A DNA stretch of 64,000 bases from Rhodovibrionaceae bacterium. GTDB taxonomy: Bacteria; Pseudomonadota; Alphaproteobacteria; Kiloniellales; DSM-21159. Under the pieces are notes generated by a model. It saw nothing but the letters and a program-made list of their open reading frames with translations, was not told where the DNA came from and did no database searches. The stretch spans positions 1 to 64,000 of the forward strand of contig JANQMX010000004.1 in NCBI GenBank assembly GCA_028279885.1, in the 5' to 3' direction. Positions 52,533 through 61,677 of the stretch are shown one piece after another; position 1 is the first letter of the stretch, and each line of letters starts with the position of its first letter. The position numbers and the translations under genes are program-made.

Positions 52533-53705
52533 ATGCCCCACGACAGCGACACGGCAGCGCAGCAGGACGCCCAACCGCTTACCTCGAAGCTGGTGAATGA
52601 GCTGCTGAGCGGTGGCCGGGACGACGTGCGTGTCGAGATCGCGCAAGCCGTCGGCAGTCTGCTTGCCGGCGAACGCCTGAACGCAAGCGAGCTGGAGCTG
52701 GCCGTCGACGTGCTCACGGTCTTGGCGCAGGACATTCAAGAGCAAGTCCGCGCCGCCGTGGCGAGAAGCGTGATGAGCAGCTCGCTGCTCCCGCGCAGTC
52801 TGGCATGCCAGCTGGCCAACGACGTGGAAACCGTCGCTCTGCCCATCTTGAAGGCCACCAAGGTCCTCTCGGACAACGATCTCATCGAGATCGTGAAGGG
52901 CGGCAATCTGGAAAAACAGCTCGCCATTGCCGGACGGGAAGAAGTCGGCAGCCGCGTGGTCGGCGCCCTGTTGGAAGCGGATCGCTTCGAGGTGACCAGC
53001 GCCGTGGTCGAGAATGCCAGCAGCGAGATCACCGAAGAGCAGTACCATCTGATCATGGCGCGGGCAGAGACACAGCCGGCCCTTCGCCTGGCGATGGCCG
53101 AGCGCATTCATCTGCCGGCATCCGTCACGGCCAAGCTGATCGATGTCGCCGCCGAAGGCATTCTCGATCGTCTGGTCACCTCGCAGGGGATTCCGCCCTT
53201 CCTTGCGGATCAGATGGTCACCTGCGCACAAGAAGCGATCCTGACCGAACAGACATCCGAAGAGACCAGCGAGGACTCGCTCGTCAACTTCATCCGCCAC
53301 CTGCGCAGTCAGGGCAAGCTGACGGAGACCTTGCTGCTGCGCGCCCTGCTGGAAGGCTATGTCCCCTTCTTCGAGGCGGCCTTTGCCGAGCTGGCGGGCA
53401 TCTCGGTGCGCAATGCACGCGCCATCATGTACTACGGCGGGACCGAGGGCCTGCGTAAGCTCTTCGTGCGAACGAAGCTCTCAGAGCTCTTCTACCTGCC
53501 GCTGCAGGTCGGGGCGCGCTTCATTCGAGAGGCACGCGAAGAGCAGGCAGGCGGCCAAGGCGTGCGGTGGTCGCAAGATCTCACCGACAAGCTTATTCAA
53601 ATGCTGGTGAAGATCGATCGGGGCTTTCAGTACGGAACGGTCGATCAGATCGTCTCCAAGTTCCGCTACGATCTCGAAAACGCCCACCCGGCCGAAGCGT
53701 CCTGA
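52533..53705 (+). CDS. DUF2336 domain protein
   Basis: 390 residues. All-helical, with the DUF2336 pattern DVETVALPILKATKVLSDND in the first half and repeated HEAT-like pairs (LPASVTAKLIDVAAEGILDR, FEAAFAELAGISVRNARAIM). The family is nearly restricted to alphaproteobacteria and has no settled function. No signal or membrane helix. The region upstream to the MFS gene (52323-52532) holds both promoters. Directly followed by tRNA-Gly. Confidence 0.88.
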   Translation: MPHDSDTAAQQDAQPLTSKLVNELLSGGRDDVRVEIAQAVGSLLAGERLNASELELAVDVLTVLAQDIQEQVRAAVARSVMSSSLLPRSLACQLANDVETVALPILKATKVLSDNDLIEIVKGGNLEKQLAIAGREEVGSRVVGALLEADRFEVTSAVVENASSEITEEQYHLIMARAETQPALRLAMAERIHLPASVTAKLIDVAAEGILDRLVTSQGIPPFLADQMVTCAQEAILTEQTSEETSEDSLVNFIRHLRSQGKLTETLLLRALLEGYVPFFEAAFAELAGISVRNARAIMYYGGTEGLRKLFVRTKLSELFYLPLQVGARFIREAREEQAGGQGVRWSQDLTDKLIQMLVKIDRGFQYGTVDQIVSKFRYDLENAHPAEAS

Positions 53706-53730
53706 CCCTTGGCCGGCCGGCCCCGAATTT

Positions 53731-53805
53731 GGAGCGGGTGAAGGGAATCGAACCCTCGACACGTAGCTTGGGAAGCTACTGCTCTACCACTGAGCTACAC
53801 CCGCT
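53731..53805 (-). tRNA. tRNA-Gly (anticodon CCC)
   Basis: A complete 75-nt cloverleaf read on the minus strand. Acceptor stem GCGGGTG / CACCCGC, D stem GCTC/GAGC with loop AGTGGTA, anticodon stem GTAGC/GCTAC with loop TTCCCAA (anticodon CCC), T arm GAGGG-TTCGATT-CCCTT, discriminator T and encoded CCA. Anticodon CCC reads GGG. No intron. Confidence 0.97.
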
Positions 53806-53962
53806 CGCTGCGGCGAAGACTAGCGTCAGGCGCCAAGCTTTGTCGAGTGGCGCGCGCTGACGAGCGGTATTCGACACGGCCCAATCCGCCCTTTTCAGCA
53901 CACACTCTCTCGCCTATGCATGCCCTCGAACGAAGTATATCCGCGAAGAGAGGAGCTGTCTG

Positions 53963-55171
53963 ATGCAGAGACTATCTGTCGTCGGCTTGGCCATGGCTAC
54001 GCTTGTCGCCTTCGGTTCAAGCGCCGGGAGCGCCGATCAGCCTTGGGATGAGACGCTCGCCGCGGCGAAAGGGCAGACGGTCTATTGGAACGCCTGGGGC
54101 GGCGATGAGCGGATCAACGCCTACATCGACTGGGTCGCCGAAGAGCTGGAAGACCGCTATGGGGTGCGCGTCGTCCACGTAAAGCTCAGCGACACGGCGG
54201 AAGCGGTCTCCCGCGTGCTGGCGGAGAAGGCCTCGGGCCGCGACAGCGACGGCTCGGTCGACCTTATTTGGATCAACGGCGAGAACTTCGCGACCATGAA
54301 GGAGAATGGCCTGCTCTACGGCCCCTTCGCCGAGGCCTTGCCCAACTTCGCCCTGGTCGATGTCGACGGCAAACCGACGACCAAGATCGACTTCACGGTG
54401 CCGACGGACGGCCTGGAGTCGCCCTGGGGCATGGCCAAGATCAATTTCATCTACGACAGCGCCCGCACCGAACGAACCCCGGGCAGCATCGCCGGGTTCC
54501 TCGACTGGGCTGCTGCCAATGAGGGGCGCTTCAGCTATCCGGCACCGCCCGATTTCATCGGCTCGACCTTCCTCAAGCAGGTGCTGATCGAGGTTGCGGA
54601 GGATGCCGACATCCTGCAGTCGCCGGTTACGGACGATGCCCAGTTCGACGCGGTCACCGCGCCGCTATGGAACTATCTCGATAGGCTGCACCCCAGCCTT
54701 TGGCGCGACGGCGAGAGCTTCCCGGCCAGCGGTCCGGCGCTGCGTCAACTGCTCGACGACGGCGAGGTCGACATCGCCATCTCCTTCCACCCCTCAGAGG
54801 CCTCCTCGCTGATCGCCAGCGGCCAGCTGCCGGACAGCGCGCGCATCTTCGTTCTCGACAACGGCACCATCGGCAACACCCACTTCGTCGCGATTCCCTT
54901 CAACGCGAGCGCCAAAGCCGGGGCCCAGGTCTTGGCCAACTTCCTGCTCAGCCCGGAAGCCCAGGCCCGCAAGCAGAACCCGGAGCATTGGGGCGACGAC
55001 ACGGTGCTGGCGATGGGCAAGCTCTCGGCCGAGCAGCGCAGCTTGTTCGAGGCGCTGCCCAAGGGCGCGGCGACGCTCTCCCCGGATGAGCTCGGGCCGA
55101 CCCTTCTCGAGCCCCATCCCAGCTGGATGACCAGGATTGAGACGGCTTGGCTGGAGCGCTACGGCAACTGA
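53963..55171 (+). CDS. ynjB: YnjB-like ABC transporter substrate-binding protein
   Basis: 402 residues with a signal peptide (1-24, ending GSA-D) for the periplasm. It is a family 1 (iron/thiamine/putrescine-type) binding protein: QTVYWNAWGGDERINAYIDW, VDLIWINGENFATMKENGLL, ESPWGMAKINFIYDSARTER and DDGEVDIAISFHPSEASSLI fit the YnjB group. The cognate substrate of the YnjBCD system is not well established (thiamine or related compounds have been proposed). AGAGGAG site upstream of the ATG. First gene of a three-gene operon; its end overlaps the permease start by 25 bases. Confidence 0.9.
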   Translation: MQRLSVVGLAMATLVAFGSSAGSADQPWDETLAAAKGQTVYWNAWGGDERINAYIDWVAEELEDRYGVRVVHVKLSDTAEAVSRVLAEKASGRDSDGSVDLIWINGENFATMKENGLLYGPFAEALPNFALVDVDGKPTTKIDFTVPTDGLESPWGMAKINFIYDSARTERTPGSIAGFLDWAAANEGRFSYPAPPDFIGSTFLKQVLIEVAEDADILQSPVTDDAQFDAVTAPLWNYLDRLHPSLWRDGESFPASGPALRQLLDDGEVDIAISFHPSEASSLIASGQLPDSARIFVLDNGTIGNTHFVAIPFNASAKAGAQVLANFLLSPEAQARKQNPEHWGDDTVLAMGKLSAEQRSLFEALPKGAATLSPDELGPTLLEPHPSWMTRIETAWLERYGN

Positions 55172-56913
55172 CCCCTCGGTCTCCCCAGTCAGCACCTCTC
55201 GACGCGTTCAGGCGGTCGCTGCAACGCCTCGACTGGGCGCCGGGCATCACCCTGCTGCTGTTCCTGGTGCCGATCTCGGTGGGCCTGCTGGGAACCTGGC
55301 TGCCGGCTTTCGGCTACCTGCCGGCTGTCGGGCGGGAAGCGCTGAGCCTCGAGCCCTGGCGGCAGCTCTTTGCCTACCCGGGCGTGTCGTCCGCCATAAG
55401 AGTCAGTTTGCTGAGCGGGCTGCTCGGCACCGGTGTTGCCGCGGTCTCGGTCGTCTTGTTCGTCGCCACCTGCCACCACCGCCCGATCTTTCGGGTGATC
55501 AAGACGCTGCTCTCGCCGCTGCTCGCCATTCCCCATGCGGCGCTGGCCATCGGCCTCGCCTTCCTGCTGGCGCCGAGCGGCCTCGGCATGCGGCTGCTAT
55601 CCCCCTGGGCCACCGGCTTCGAACGGCCGCCCGACCTGGCCTTGATGCAGGATCCCTGGGGCTTGGCGCTGGCCCTTGGCCTGGCCATCAAGGAAGCCCC
55701 CTTCCTGCTGCTGATGACCTTGGGCGCCTTGAGCCAGTCGCAGGCGGAAGCCCGCCTCAACGCCGCGCGCAGCCTGGGCTACGGCCCCTTCATTGCCTGG
55801 CTCAAGGTGGTGCTGCCGGCCATCTATCCGAAGCTCCGCCTGCCGCTCTATGCCGTGCTCGCCTACAGCCTCTCCGTCGTCGATATGGCGATCATCCTCG
55901 GGCCCACGGTGCCGCCCAGCCTCGCCGTGCTGGTCTTTCGCCTCTTTTCCGACCCCGACCTCTCGCTGCGGCTGGTTGCCGCGGCCGGTGCCACCCTGCA
56001 GCTCGGCATCGTGCTCGGCGCTCTCCTGACGCTCTACGCGCTGGAGCGGCTGATCGCCCTGACCGCGCGCAGCTGGCTGTCCGGCGGACAGCGCTCGGCC
56101 GTCGAACGGAGCGCCCCGGCGGTCGCCGGCGCTGCGGTGTCCCTGACCACCCTGCTCGGCTATGCCAGCATCCTTCTGCTGATCCTCTGGTCTTTCGCCT
56201 GGCGCTGGAGCTTTCCCAACCTGCTGCCGGAGACCTGGTCCCTCAGAAGCTGGAGCAACCACCTGCCGGACGCCGGAGCCGCTGCGCTCACCACCTTGAC
56301 CATCGGGGCGGCCAGCGCCACCAGCGCCGTGGCCCTTGCCCTGGCCTGCCTGGAGCACGAAGCTCGGGCCAACGTACGGATGACCACCGCTGCCCTTTGG
56401 CTGCTCTATCTTCCGTTGCTCGTGCCGCAGATCGCCTTCCTGTTCGGCTTCCAGGTCTTCCTGTCCTATTTCGCGTTGGACGGCATGCTGCTTTCCGTCA
56501 TTTGGGCTCATCTGCTGTTCTGCTTGCCCTATGCCTTCCTGGCACTCTCCGAGCCCTTCAGACGCCTGGACCCTCGCTTTGCACGCATCGGCGCCTGCCT
56601 CGGCGCGTCGCCGACCCGTGTCTTCTGGCGGGTGAAACTGCCGCTTCTGCTGCGTCCGATGCTGATCGCGCTGGCCGTCTGCTTCGCCGTCAGCGTCGCC
56701 CAGTATCTGCCGACCCTCTTCGCCGGCGCCGGCCGCAGCATGACGCTGACAACCGAGGCCGTGGCGCTCAGCGCAGGCGCCAACAGGCGCACCTTGGCGG
56801 TCTTCGCCGTGCTGCAAGCCGCCCTGCCGGTCGTCGTCTTCACCGCGTCTCTGGCCATTCCGGCGCTGCTCTACCGCAACAGGCGGGCCATGCGCAGCGG
56901 CATGAGCGCATAA
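55147..56913 (+). CDS. ynjC: YnjC-like ABC transporter permease (fused double domain)
   Basis: 588 residues with about twelve membrane helices in two halves, the double-length permease of the YnjC/FbpB/ThiP group. Each half has an EAA-type loop: NAARSLGYGPFIAWLKVVLP and IGACLGASPTRVFWRVKLPL. The start is a TTG at 55147, within the end of the substrate-binding gene; no in-frame ATG or GTG exists before the first helix, so translation may be coupled. Partner of YnjB and YnjD. Confidence 0.88.
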   Translation: MAGALRQLTPRSPQSAPLDAFRRSLQRLDWAPGITLLLFLVPISVGLLGTWLPAFGYLPAVGREALSLEPWRQLFAYPGVSSAIRVSLLSGLLGTGVAAVSVVLFVATCHHRPIFRVIKTLLSPLLAIPHAALAIGLAFLLAPSGLGMRLLSPWATGFERPPDLALMQDPWGLALALGLAIKEAPFLLLMTLGALSQSQAEARLNAARSLGYGPFIAWLKVVLPAIYPKLRLPLYAVLAYSLSVVDMAIILGPTVPPSLAVLVFRLFSDPDLSLRLVAAAGATLQLGIVLGALLTLYALERLIALTARSWLSGGQRSAVERSAPAVAGAAVSLTTLLGYASILLLILWSFAWRWSFPNLLPETWSLRSWSNHLPDAGAAALTTLTIGAASATSAVALALACLEHEARANVRMTTAALWLLYLPLLVPQIAFLFGFQVFLSYFALDGMLLSVIWAHLLFCLPYAFLALSEPFRRLDPRFARIGACLGASPTRVFWRVKLPLLLRPMLIALAVCFAVSVAQYLPTLFAGAGRSMTLTTEAVALSAGANRRTLAVFAVLQAALPVVVFTASLAIPALLYRNRRAMRSGMSA

Positions 56914-56935
56914 TCGGCAGGGCAAGCAGAGAGCT

Positions 56936-57607
56936 ATGACGCAACGACACAGCCTCAGATTGGCCGACGTTTGCTTGTCGCTGTCGCAACGCCCGCTCTT
57001 CGCCCCCCTCGACGTCTCGATTGCCGCCGGGGAGATCGTCACGGTGATGGGCGAAAGCGGCTCCGGCAAATCGAGCCTGCTGAACTTCATCTGCGGCACC
57101 CTGCCGAAGGATATGGCGGCGGCAGGCAAGGTGCTGCTCGACGAGCAGGACATCTCGCACCTGACGCCCGAGCAACGTCAGGTCGGTATCCTGTTTCAGG
57201 ACGACCTTCTCTTTCCGCATCTCTCGGTTGCCGAAAACCTTGCATTCGGCTTGCCAAGGTCCATCCGCGGGCAACAGCGCTGGGAACAGGTGTCCGCCGC
57301 GCTGAACAGAGCCGGATTGACGGGTCTCGGCCGCCGCGACCCGGCCACGCTGTCAGGGGGCCAGCGCGCACGGGCGGCGCTCATGCGAACGCTGCTCTCC
57401 CAGCCGCGCTGCCTGTTGCTCGACGAGCCCTTCTCCAAGCTCGATACCGCGCTGCGCGAGCGCATTCGGCGCTTCGTGTTCGAGCATGCCCGGCAGGCCG
57501 CGCTACCGACCCTGCTGGTCTCTCACGACCCGGAAGATGCCGCCGCGGCCGGCGGCCAGGTGGTTCACCTGCACCCCACCCTGCCGCAAGACAGTGAGAC
57601 AATTTGA
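56936..57607 (+). CDS. ynjD: YnjD-like ABC transporter ATP-binding protein
   Basis: 223 residues. Walker A GESGSGKSSL, Q-loop ILFQDDLLFPHLSVAENLAF, signature LSGGQRARAALMRTLLSQPR, Walker B CLLLDEPFSKLD and H-loop LLVSHDPEDAAAAG. Short ATPase without a regulatory C-terminal domain, as in YnjD. It powers the YnjBCD importer from the cytoplasmic face. 22 bases after the permease stop. Last gene of the operon. Confidence 0.93.
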   Translation: MTQRHSLRLADVCLSLSQRPLFAPLDVSIAAGEIVTVMGESGSGKSSLLNFICGTLPKDMAAAGKVLLDEQDISHLTPEQRQVGILFQDDLLFPHLSVAENLAFGLPRSIRGQQRWEQVSAALNRAGLTGLGRRDPATLSGGQRARAALMRTLLSQPRCLLLDEPFSKLDTALRERIRRFVFEHARQAALPTLLVSHDPEDAAAAGGQVVHLHPTLPQDSETI

Positions 57608-57738
57608 GGCCGATTATGTGGCCTCGCTTCAACACGACATGTGCAGCGTCGCCGCTTTGCCTGACTTTTCCCGGTAATCTCTTGGAAATCCCTTGTCGTT
57701 ACATGGTCAAAATGGGTGGTTAAGGGTCTAGGATTGTT

Positions 57739-57767
57739 TTGACATGGCGCAGACCCGGAACTACAAG
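57739..57767 (+). promoter_or_regulatory. Candidate promoter of the OmpA-like gene
   Basis: A perfect -35 TTGACA (57739-57744) and TACAAG (57762-57767) are 17 bases apart, about 120 bases before the lipoprotein start. The long leader includes the hairpins at 57800-57854. Confidence 0.5.
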
Positions 57768-57799
57768 ACAATTAGCTTGAGGCAGAGCTCAAATGCCAA

Positions 57800-57854
57800 C
57801 GCCTGGAGCTTTGTCCAGGCGGGTGGCTTCGGGGGAGACACCTGTCGATACAGG
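57800..57854 (+). other. Structured mRNA leader of the OmpA-like gene
   Basis: CGCCTGGA (57800-57807) pairs perfectly with TCCAGGCG (57814-57821), and CCTGT (57841-57845) with ACAGG (57850-57854), close before the ribosome site GGAGG at 57871-57875. It could be a thermosensor, a small-RNA target or another control structure; no known riboswitch class was recognised. Confidence 0.4.
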
Positions 57855-57885
57855 CGAGAGCCATTGCGACGGAGGATGGGAAGAC

Positions 57886-58728
57886 ATGCTGAGACTTAAA
57901 TTACTCGGCGCGTTCGCTATGATCGCTTTGCTGGCAGGTTGTGCCGGCATCCGTGCCGTGGAGGACATCCGCGGCGCATCACCTTCACCGAACGCGACGC
58001 CGTTCCAGGCCGTGCTGTTCGAGGAATACAAGCAACTGGCGCTGTTCGAGGCCGACGAGATGGGCGACTGGATCGACGCCGGACTCTTCGCCAGCAAGGG
58101 CAACGCCGCAGGCGCGGGCCAGACGCCGCAGCCAGAGATCGTCGCCGACTGGCACGTTCCAGATCAGTTCGTCGGCGAGCTGACCGACGCACGGGCGCGC
58201 TTGCTGAGCCTGCTCGACGCGACGGCGCGCAGCAGCTTCCCGCTGGAAGCCGGTGTGGCGCAGGTTCGCTTCGATTGCTGGATCGAGCAGCAGGAAGAGA
58301 ACATTCAGCCCGACCATATTGCCGCCTGCCGCGACGAGTTCTACGCCGCGCTGGCCAGGCTGGAAGAGCTGATGGCGCCGGGCGTGCCCATGGCAGCGCC
58401 GGCCAACTTCGTGATCTTCTTCGACTGGGATAGCGCCGTGGTCGGCGATCAGGGCCAGCTGGTCCTCGATGAGGCCGTTGCCGTCGCGCTGGCCGAAGGC
58501 ATCACCGACTTCGCCGTGACCGGCTACACCGACAGCTCGGGTTCGGCCGACTACAACCTCGGTCTGTCGCTGCGCCGCGCCGAAGCGGTTGCCGCCGGAC
58601 TAGAGACGCGGGGCGTGCCTGGCCAGAACATCTCGATCGCGGGACGCGGCGAGGCGGATCAGGCCGTTCCCACGGCTGATGGCGTCCGCTTGCAGGCCAA
58701 CCGTCGCGTGACGATCGTTCTGCAGTAA
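57886..58728 (+). CDS. OmpA-family lipoprotein
   Basis: 280 residues from MLRLKLLGAFAMIALLAGCA, a lipoprotein signal with lipobox LAGC (cysteine about 19); the frame is open 31 codons upstream but the lipobox fixes the start. The C-terminal 110 residues form an OmpA/Pal-like peptidoglycan-binding domain: FVIFFDWDSAVVGDQGQLVL, TDFAVTGYTDSSGSADYNLG, LSLRRAEAVAAGLETRGVPG and GRGEADQAVPTADGVRLQAN. It anchors the outer membrane to peptidoglycan. Middle part unrecognised. A terminator follows at 58758-58795. Confidence 0.9.
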   Translation: MLRLKLLGAFAMIALLAGCAGIRAVEDIRGASPSPNATPFQAVLFEEYKQLALFEADEMGDWIDAGLFASKGNAAGAGQTPQPEIVADWHVPDQFVGELTDARARLLSLLDATARSSFPLEAGVAQVRFDCWIEQQEENIQPDHIAACRDEFYAALARLEELMAPGVPMAAPANFVIFFDWDSAVVGDQGQLVLDEAVAVALAEGITDFAVTGYTDSSGSADYNLGLSLRRAEAVAAGLETRGVPGQNISIAGRGEADQAVPTADGVRLQANRRVTIVLQ

Positions 58729-58757
58729 GCGTCAACAACCTAGTTACGCCAAACAGA

Positions 58758-58795
58758 GCCGGAGCCGCCTCCTGGGCGGCGCCGGTTTCTTTTTG
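58758..58795 (+). terminator. Intrinsic terminator after the OmpA-like gene
   Basis: GCCGGAGCCGCC and GGCGGCGCCGG form a GC-rich stem with one mismatch, followed by TTTCTTTTTG. Fits a Rho-independent terminator and separates the lipoprotein from apaG. Confidence 0.75.
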
Positions 58796-58870
58796 CCGCA
58801 AGCGAGAGCCTTCAAATCGTCCAAAGAAGACCTACTTTGCAGTGGAGAATTCAGCAGAGCTTGGGCGACG

Positions 58871-59281
58871 ATGGTGCAATTCGAGCAAACGACCGACAAA
58901 ATCCGCATCCTCGTGGAACCTGTGTTTCTGGAGGAGCAGTCGGAACCGCAGAAGAACCGCTTTGTTTGGGCCTATCACGTCCGGATTGAGAATCATGGCG
59001 CAGAGACCCTGCAGCTTGTCAGCCGCTATTGGCGCATTACCGATTCTCTAGGCCGCACGCAGGAGGTGAGCGGCCCGGGTGTCGTCGGCGAGCAGCCGGT
59101 GCTGTCGCCTGGGGAAGCCTTCGAGTACACCAGTGGAACACCGCTTAGCACCAACAGCGGCTTCATGGAGGGCCGCTACAACATGGTGCGGCTCGACGGG
59201 CCGGATGCGGGCGGCGCGCTGGAAGTCGCCGTACCGGCCTTTTCCCTGGATAGTCCGGGGCTGCAAGGCAGGCTGAACTGA
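58871..59281 (+). CDS. apaG: ApaG protein
   Basis: 136 residues from the ATG at 58871; the frame is open 26 codons upstream but that part has no ApaG similarity. ApaG is a small FN3-like beta-sandwich protein tied to Co/Mg resistance and ApaH operons in other bacteria. Hallmarks: [60 protein letters not shown] and [20 protein letters not shown]. Cytoplasmic. Followed by folE 101 bases later. Confidence 0.94.
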   Translation: MVQFEQTTDKIRILVEPVFLEEQSEPQKNRFVWAYHVRIENHGAETLQLVSRYWRITDSLGRTQEVSGPGVVGEQPVLSPGEAFEYTSGTPLSTNSGFMEGRYNMVRLDGPDAGGALEVAVPAFSLDSPGLQGRLN

Positions 59282-59382
59282 AACGCGCGCGACGCGCGCT
59301 TGACTCTGAACTATCGAAATACAGGTGGAAGCAGGCGCCGGCTGCGCTAGACTTTGCAGCTGGCCTCTCGTTTCTTAGAGCA

Positions 59383-60045
59383 ATGAAGGGTGACAAGCAG
59401 TCCATGAGCAACCGGATCGAACTGGCAAATCTCGACGACGGGCCGGCCCTGTCTGAGCGGCCGTCCCGCGAGGAAGCGGAGCGTGCCGTGGAAACGCTCC
59501 TTCGCTGGGCCGGCGACGATCCCTTGCGCGAAGGCCTGCGTGACACGCCGAGCCGCGTCGTGCGCGCCTATGAGGAATTCTTCGCCGGCTATTGGGCCGA
59601 CCCTGTCGAGCTGCTCGAGCGGACCTTCGCCGAGACCGAAGGCTACGATGAGATGGTGACCCTGCGCGATGTGCGCCTGGAGTCCCACTGCGAGCACCAC
59701 GTCGTGCCGATCATTGGCAAGGTGCATATCGGCTACATTCCCGACCGCCGGGTCGTCGGCATTTCCAAGCTGGCCCGGGTCGTCGACATCTACGCCAAGC
59801 GGCTGCAGATCCAGGAAAAGCTGACGGCACAGGTCGCCAACACCATCCAAGAGGTCTTGAAGCCGAAGGGCGTTGCCGTGGTGGTCGAAGCCGCGCACCA
59901 GTGCATGACCACCCGCGGGGTGCACAAGTCGGAGGTGACCATGGTGACCAGCCGCATGCTGGGGCAGTTCCGCGACGACACCGGCACCCGCCGTGAGTTT
60001 CTCGCCCTGATCGGCAACCCACGCGGCTCAATGAGCGGCGGCTGA
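59383..60045 (+). CDS. folE: GTP cyclohydrolase I
   Basis: 220 residues. FolE type 1 opens GTP to form dihydroneopterin triphosphate, the first step of folate synthesis. Zinc ligands are C103 and H106 in [10 protein letters not shown] and C174 in [30 protein letters not shown] and [13 protein letters not shown] complete the active site. Cytoplasmic homodecamer in the family. The ATG at 59383 gives the full N-terminus; an internal ATG at 59404 is possible, with AAGGG about thirteen bases upstream. Monocistronic. Confidence 0.95.
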   Translation: MKGDKQSMSNRIELANLDDGPALSERPSREEAERAVETLLRWAGDDPLREGLRDTPSRVVRAYEEFFAGYWADPVELLERTFAETEGYDEMVTLRDVRLESHCEHHVVPIIGKVHIGYIPDRRVVGISKLARVVDIYAKRLQIQEKLTAQVANTIQEVLKPKGVAVVVEAAHQCMTTRGVHKSEVTMVTSRMLGQFRDDTGTRREFLALIGNPRGSMSGG

Positions 60046-60204
60046 TCAACCGAAGGCGGCCGGCGCGGCTAAGGAATTGTCCCCCCAACCCTCTGTCATG
60101 TCTGGACCGGGCAAGCGCTTTTGTTAGGTTAGGCAGCAATTCCGTTGCGTCGCGCGAAGCCCGGGCGACGCTTATCCGAACAAGCTGCCTGACCGCCTGA
60201 CGAA

Positions 60205-61647
60205 ATGGATCTGCGACCGGCCTTTTTCATCGTCGGCATTCTGCTGTCGATCTTGGCATGCGCAATGCTGGTGCCGGCCGCCGTTGACGCAGCGCTCGGC
60301 CACTCGGACTGGCAGGTCTTCGTCACCGCCTTCGCCGTGACGCTGTTCGTCGGCGTCTCGCTCACCCTCTCGACCCGCCGCAGCTGGAACCGCCTCGACG
60401 TCCGCCAGGCTTTCGTCATGACCGCGCTGTCATGGCTGGTCATCGCGGTCTTCGGCTCGCTGCCCTTCATGTTCAGCGAGCTGCAACTCAGCGTCACGGA
60501 TTCCTTTTTCGAGTCCATGTCCGGCGTTACGACCACCGGGTCCACCGTGATCGTCGGCCTGGAGAGTGCCCCGCCCGGCATCCTGCTTTGGCGCGCTATC
60601 CTGCAGTGGCTCGGCGGCATCGGTATCATCGTCATGGCGATCGCCGTGCTGCCTATCCTCAGGGTCGGCGGCATGCAGCTCTTCCGGGTCGAAGCCTTTG
60701 AAACCGACAAAGTCTTGCCGCGCGCCGCGACCATCGCGGCCGGCATCGCCTCGATCTACGGCGGGCTGACCCTCCTGGCCGCCCTGACCCTCTACCTGCT
60801 CGGCATGAACGGCTTCGATGCCTTCGCCCATGCCATGACCTCAATCGCAACCGGTGGCTATTCGACGCGGGACGACTCCATCGGCTATTTCGACTCGGCG
60901 AGCATCGACGCGGCGATTTGCGTCATCATGATCATGGGCAGCGTTCCCTTCGTGCTCTATCTGCAGGCCGTCCGCGGCAATCTCCTGGCCTTCGCCCGCG
61001 ACAGCCAGGTTCGGGTCATGCTCCTCGTCCTGGCGCTGGCCATTCTGCTCATGGCCCTCTACCTCCAGCGCACCGATCAAATGACCTGGCTGGAGGCCCT
61101 CCGCTACAGCAGCTTCAACGTCATCTCGGTGATGACCGGCACCGGCTATGCCACGGCAGGCTTCGATCAGTGGGGCGGCTTCGCCGTCATCACCTTCTTC
61201 CTGCTGATGTTCGTCGGCGGCTGCGCCGGCTCCACGACCTGCGGCATCAAGATCTTCCGCTTCCAGATTCTCTACGAGACCGCGCGCACTCAGTTGCGGC
61301 GCTTGACGCAGCCGAACGGCGTCTTTCTGGCCTATTACGACGGCAAGCCGATTCCGGAATCCGTCGGCCTCTCCGTCATGAGCTTCTTCTTCTTCTTCGC
61401 CGTCAGCTTTGCCTTTCTGGCGATCGCCCTTAGTTTTCTGGGCCTGGATTACATCACCGCCCTCTCGGGCGCCGCGACGGCAATCGCCAACGTCGGCCCC
61501 GGCCTCGGCGAGGTCATCGGACCGGAGGGAAACTTTGCGTCCTTGCCCAATTCGGCCAAATGGCTCTTGTGCGCCGGCATGCTGCTGGGAAGACTGGAGC
61601 TCTTCACGATCCTGGTGCTCTTTACGCCCCATTTCTGGCGGGGATAG
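60205..61647 (+). CDS. trkH: TrkH family potassium transporter
   Basis: 480 residues with about ten membrane helices. Four pore-loop filter segments are visible: GVTTTGSTV, SIATGGYSTR, VMTGTGYATA and ANVGPGLGEV. TrkH forms the K+ translocating part of the Trk system; the cytoplasmic TrkA partner is not in the window. ATG start with a GACGAA leader. 30 bases from argE. Confidence 0.94.
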   Translation: MDLRPAFFIVGILLSILACAMLVPAAVDAALGHSDWQVFVTAFAVTLFVGVSLTLSTRRSWNRLDVRQAFVMTALSWLVIAVFGSLPFMFSELQLSVTDSFFESMSGVTTTGSTVIVGLESAPPGILLWRAILQWLGGIGIIVMAIAVLPILRVGGMQLFRVEAFETDKVLPRAATIAAGIASIYGGLTLLAALTLYLLGMNGFDAFAHAMTSIATGGYSTRDDSIGYFDSASIDAAICVIMIMGSVPFVLYLQAVRGNLLAFARDSQVRVMLLVLALAILLMALYLQRTDQMTWLEALRYSSFNVISVMTGTGYATAGFDQWGGFAVITFFLLMFVGGCAGSTTCGIKIFRFQILYETARTQLRRLTQPNGVFLAYYDGKPIPESVGLSVMSFFFFFAVSFAFLAIALSFLGLDYITALSGAATAIANVGPGLGEVIGPEGNFASLPNSAKWLLCAGMLLGRLELFTILVLFTPHFWRG

Positions 61648-61677
61648 CGCCGCGTCCAAAGAAGGAGACCGACTCCC

